Assembly: GCA_038231615.1 (NCBI GenBank)
Contig: JBBRLA010000384.1
Location: forward strand, 1-8,149
Source of the DNA: JBBRLA01 sp038231615
Lineage (GTDB): Bacteria > Myxococcota_A > Polyangia > Palsa-1104 > JAEUJZ01
Length of the DNA: 8,149 bases
Reading direction: 5' to 3'
Within the stretch, counting starts at the first letter, position 1. Every line of letters begins with the position of its first letter. Position numbers and translations under genes: made by a program. Under the pieces are notes generated by a model. It saw only the letters and a list, made by a program, of their open reading frames with translations, ran no database searches and was not told the DNA's origin. Below, one piece after another: positions 6,015 to 8,149 of this stretch.

Positions 6015-6992
6015 TCATTCCGCCAGCAGCGGCGCATTTCGCATAACCGAAGGCGGTAGCACGCGCGTATCGTCGCGCCTCGGATGGAGCAAGTTTTCCA
6101 GGATCTCCAAAACGCACTCCGCCGCGCTTATCAGCCTTTCCTTGGAGCTTGGGATCTTGCGTCGCATCATCAAGAGCCGGTTGAACGAGACCGGGATGCC
6201 GCCATCCAGGATCAGCTCCAGCGCCATCCTTCCCGCGGTGGCGGGATCGCTGCTGTTCAGGCGCCGCATGACCTGCTCGACGGCAGTGCGATCCCGCTCG
6301 GGCACTATCGATAGCAGCAGTTCCTGGAGCCGGCCGGCCTCTCGCCGCCGCGACGCCTCGTCGACCTCCCACACCAGGGACACCAGCCACTGTCCGGCCA
6401 AAACCCGCTGCGGGCGAGGCTGGCTGGGCCCAAGCGCCAAAAGGACCGGCGCGTAGGACCGCGGCATCGGCAACAACTCCGGGTACCAGACCGCCAACGG
6501 GCGATAGCCATGCGGCCACACCGGGAACTTCGCCCTGCGATGGCGCTCTTCTTCGTCTTCCCGCCGTTGCTGCTGGTCCTCGTCCTCGGCTTCGTCCAGG
6601 TCGTCGCCGGCTTCGTCTTTCCCCCAATCTTCCTCGTTCTCGTCCTTGAGTTCGCCGTCGCCAAAGAAGCCGAGCCGTTCCATGTGCGTGGCCTGGTCGA
6701 GACGCTGCTGCTTCTCGGCCGCCACTTGTGCCAAAAGGTCGGCGACCCGGAACTCGCCGTCCTCATCGCCGAAGGTGAGCCAGGCCGGCGAGACATTCAG
6801 CGCCCGCGCCAGCCGCTCCAGCGTATGCAGCCCGATGTCGCCCTGCACCCTGTCGGTCTCGATGTTGAAGCAGGTCTTGCGGTCCAGGCCCGTCTTGAGG
6901 CTCAGCTCGGCCTGCTTCAACCCCTTTTTCTTTCGCGCCAGGCACAGCCGCTCCGCAATGCCGGAAATCCGTCGCTCTTTTTCGCTTTCCAT
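6015..6992 (-). CDS. Xre-type HTH regulator, upstream paralogue (acidic linker, unknown C-terminal domain)
   Basis: The protein has 325 residues with the same three-part layout as its downstream neighbour. The HTH_3 domain is at about 12-72 (QAELSLKTGLDRKTCFNIE is its core). A linker rich in Glu, Asp and Gln follows (about 112-153), then the C-terminal domain from WPHGYRP (159-165) to the end, with SYAPVLLALGP, LLLSIVP, RLNSSDP and DGGIPVS, finishing RNAPLLAE. I count 42 identities with the paralogue over the first 72 residues. The C-terminal domains also align, while the linkers have diverged in sequence and kept only their acidity. The start at 6992 is chosen by GGAGGG at 6996-7001 and by the shared MESE start. 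A GTG at 7016 is less likely. The pair looks like an operon read from the promoter at 7028-7056. The function beyond DNA binding is unknown. Confidence 0.85.
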   Translation of the reverse strand: MESEKERRISGIAERLCLARKKKGLKQAELSLKTGLDRKTCFNIETDRVQGDIGLHTLERLARALNVSPAWLTFGDEDGEFRVADLLAQVAAEKQQRLDQATHMERLGFFGDGELKDENEEDWGKDEAGDDLDEAEDEDQQQRREDEEERHRRAKFPVWPHGYRPLAVWYPELLPMPRSYAPVLLALGPSQPRPQRVLAGQWLVSLVWEVDEASRRREAGRLQELLLSIVPERDRTAVEQVMRRLNSSDPATAGRMALELILDGGIPVSFNRLLMMRRKIPSSKERLISAAECVLEILENLLHPRRDDTRVLPPSVMRNAPLLAE

Positions 6993-7027
6993 CCACCCTC
7001 CGTGACCAGGCTCCACGATGAGGCCGG

Positions 7028-7056
7028 ACTCTAGAGAGGTCCGCAGGGAGAATCAA
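7028..7056 (-). promoter_or_regulatory. Sigma70-like promoter of the HTH pair, with a palindrome over the -10 box
   Basis: On the minus strand TTGATT (7056-7051) and TAGAGT (7033-7028) are separated by 17 bp. Each box matches four of six consensus bases. The distance to the ATG at 6992 allows a leader of about 25-30 nt. The 8-bp palindrome CTCTAGAG (7029-7036) covers most of the -10 box and would suit an operator for autoregulation by the encoded HTH proteins. This is an inference. Confidence 0.5.
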
Positions 7057-7092
7057 GACGGATTCGTCAGTAACAAGAACGTAGGTTCCGAT

Positions 7093-8149
7093 TCACAGCA
7101 GCCCTGCGCCGAACGGCACCGGTTCGCCGGAGACGAATGCCTCCAGATCGCGCCGGGCGTCCTTCGCCCGGTTGTCGCCGGTCTCCTGATAGCAGCGCAC
7201 CCGGTATTCCAGCACCGGCCGCTGCCACGGGACGTGGGGCTCCATGCCGCCGAGCGCCTCGGCGCAGTGCGCCTTGAGATCGAGAAATCCCGAAATCTCG
7301 ATCACCGCGGCCCGCCGCTCCTGGTCCAACATGAACCCGGCGAAGGGCGTGCGCAGCGTCTCGAAGAGCAGGAGCGCCGCGGGCCCGTCGTGGGAGGCGA
7401 CTTGCACCGCCGCACGCAAGGCCCGGCTCATGATCCCCGGCAAGGGCCACGGGTCGCCGCGGTAGCGTTCGAAGGCCGATAAAAGCGCCGCCGCCGCCTG
7501 GGACCACTGCGCAAGGCGCACGAAAAGTTCCGCCTGCACCGCGTCGGCCTCCGTGGGCTGGACGAAACGCAGCCGGGTGACGAAGGGCAGCGACATCTCG
7601 CTCCCGGCGTCGGCCAGGATCTCGGCCATCAGCGGCAGTTCCAAGAGGTCGGCAGGCTCCTGTCGTTTCAGCCGGCTCCACCCGCGCAGCGCATCCTCCA
7701 GGCGGCCGTTCACGTAGGACGCCTCGGCGGTGGCGCGGGCGCGCTGCTCGGGGCTCATCCCCGGGCTGGGCGCGGGGCCGATCTGGCTGGCGGCGATCAT
7801 CGAGATGCGCTGGTCGGCGACCCGGTCCCAGTCGACGTCGCCGCCGGTGGTTGCCGGCCGGTCCTCCTTGCGCTCTTGCGCCGTCAGCCACACCTCGCTG
7901 GCGTCGAAGCGTCCCTGGCCCACGGTGCGGGCGAAGCCGAACTCGACCTGGGTGCGGTCGTCGGTGTTGTGCGGCACCCCCGGAATGGCGGCGATGGACC
8001 GGGCCAGCGAGTCCCGCGCCACGAAGCGCGCCAAGAGGCCCTCCAGGTCGCCGGTGCGCAGCACCTTTTGCAGCGCGCTGCGGTAGGGCTCCTCGTCGAT
8101 GCGCGCGCGCAAGGCGGGCACGTCGTAGACGATGGGCTTCATCGCGCCC
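7093..8149 (-). CDS. Spermidine synthase-like protein with TPR-like C-terminal extension (5' end outside window)
   Basis: The frame is open to the window edge, so this is the C-terminal 352 residues of a longer protein. An ATG at 8142 lies inside the domain and has no ribosome binding site, so it is probably not the start. The visible N-terminal part (VYDVPALRARI, then GVPHNTDDRTQVEFGFAR, with NTDDR about 60 residues in) matches the end of spermidine-synthase-fold proteins, where a TDD-R-x-EF motif closes the Rossmann domain. Large membrane-fused aminopropyltransferase-like proteins of bacteria end in the same way. The remaining 280 or so residues are alpha-helical, with TPR-like pieces (EASYVNGRLEDALRGWSRL and ELFVRLAQWSQAAAALLSAF). 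The catalytic core is not in the window, so enzyme activity cannot be judged. The extension may bind a partner. The stop lies about 100 bp before the start of the HTH pair on the same strand. Confidence 0.75.
   Translation of the reverse strand, partial: GAMKPIVYDVPALRARIDEEPYRSALQKVLRTGDLEGLLARFVARDSLARSIAAIPGVPHNTDDRTQVEFGFARTVGQGRFDASEVWLTAQERKEDRPATTGGDVDWDRVADQRISMIAASQIGPAPSPGMSPEQRARATAEASYVNGRLEDALRGWSRLKRQEPADLLELPLMAEILADAGSEMSLPFVTRLRFVQPTEADAVQAELFVRLAQWSQAAAALLSAFERYRGDPWPLPGIMSRALRAAVQVASHDGPAALLLFETLRTPFAGFMLDQERRAAVIEISGFLDLKAHCAEALGGMEPHVPWQRPVLEYRVRCYQETGDNRAKDARRDLEAFVSGEPVPFGAGLL

Noticed and set aside
5983..6627. Upstream extension of the downstream HTH frame to 6627
   Set aside because: It runs through the paralogue in another frame with low-complexity Arg/Gly/Ala sequence. 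The conserved N-terminus and ribosome site place the start at 5982.
7060..7074. A diverged copy of the 22-bp repeat near the HTH promoter (GGATTCGT... against GGATTTCGTT...)
   Set aside because: Only a few bases match and a gap is needed, so chance is sufficient.
7067..7891. A 274-codon open frame on the minus strand
   Set aside because: It is a different frame of the spermidine-synthase-like gene, Arg/Gly/Ala-rich and without motifs.

Overview
The window is GC-rich DNA from a bacterium, probably Gram-negative. The evidence is high third-position G/C, a cleavable Sec signal in one gene, and an integral-membrane transglutaminase of the TgpA type. A proteobacterium is the best guess. I cannot assign a genus from the sequence, and a Desulfovibrio-like origin is only an impression.

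Positions 1-4861 look like conserved chromosome. A small secreted protein of unknown function (6-551, minus) is divergent from a three-gene plus-strand operon. The operon encodes a MoxR-type AAA+ ATPase (621-1568), a DUF58 protein with two N-terminal membrane segments (1605-2933), and a polytopic TgpA-like transglutaminase (2930-4861). The last two genes overlap by GTGA. MoxR, DUF58 and transglutaminase form a well-known conserved trio. The usual inference is that the ATPase acts with the DUF58 protein at the membrane and the transglutaminase works on proteins on the outer face of the inner membrane.

Positions 4862-7092 look like an inserted or accessory segment. It opens with 150 bp of AT-richer DNA carrying five perfect copies of a 22-bp repeat, two in one orientation and three in the other, with a truncated sixth copy. 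The two central copies make a perfect inverted repeat around 3 nt. Next comes a tandem minus-strand pair of paralogous regulators (5014-5982 and 6015-6992). Each has an N-terminal Xre-type helix-turn-helix, a strongly acidic linker and a shared C-terminal domain that I do not recognise. A sigma70-like promoter with a palindrome over its -10 box lies before the first gene (7028-7056).

Positions 7093-8149 hold the 3' part of a minus-strand gene that runs off the window. It has the end of a spermidine-synthase-fold domain, marked by an NTDDR motif, and a long helical, TPR-like C-terminal extension.

The parts most worth a second look are the repeat cluster and the paralogous regulator pair beside it. 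The repeats could be the fused ends of a lost insertion element (IS21-like multiple terminal repeats are my best analogy) or binding sites for the regulators. The sequence alone does not decide between these.
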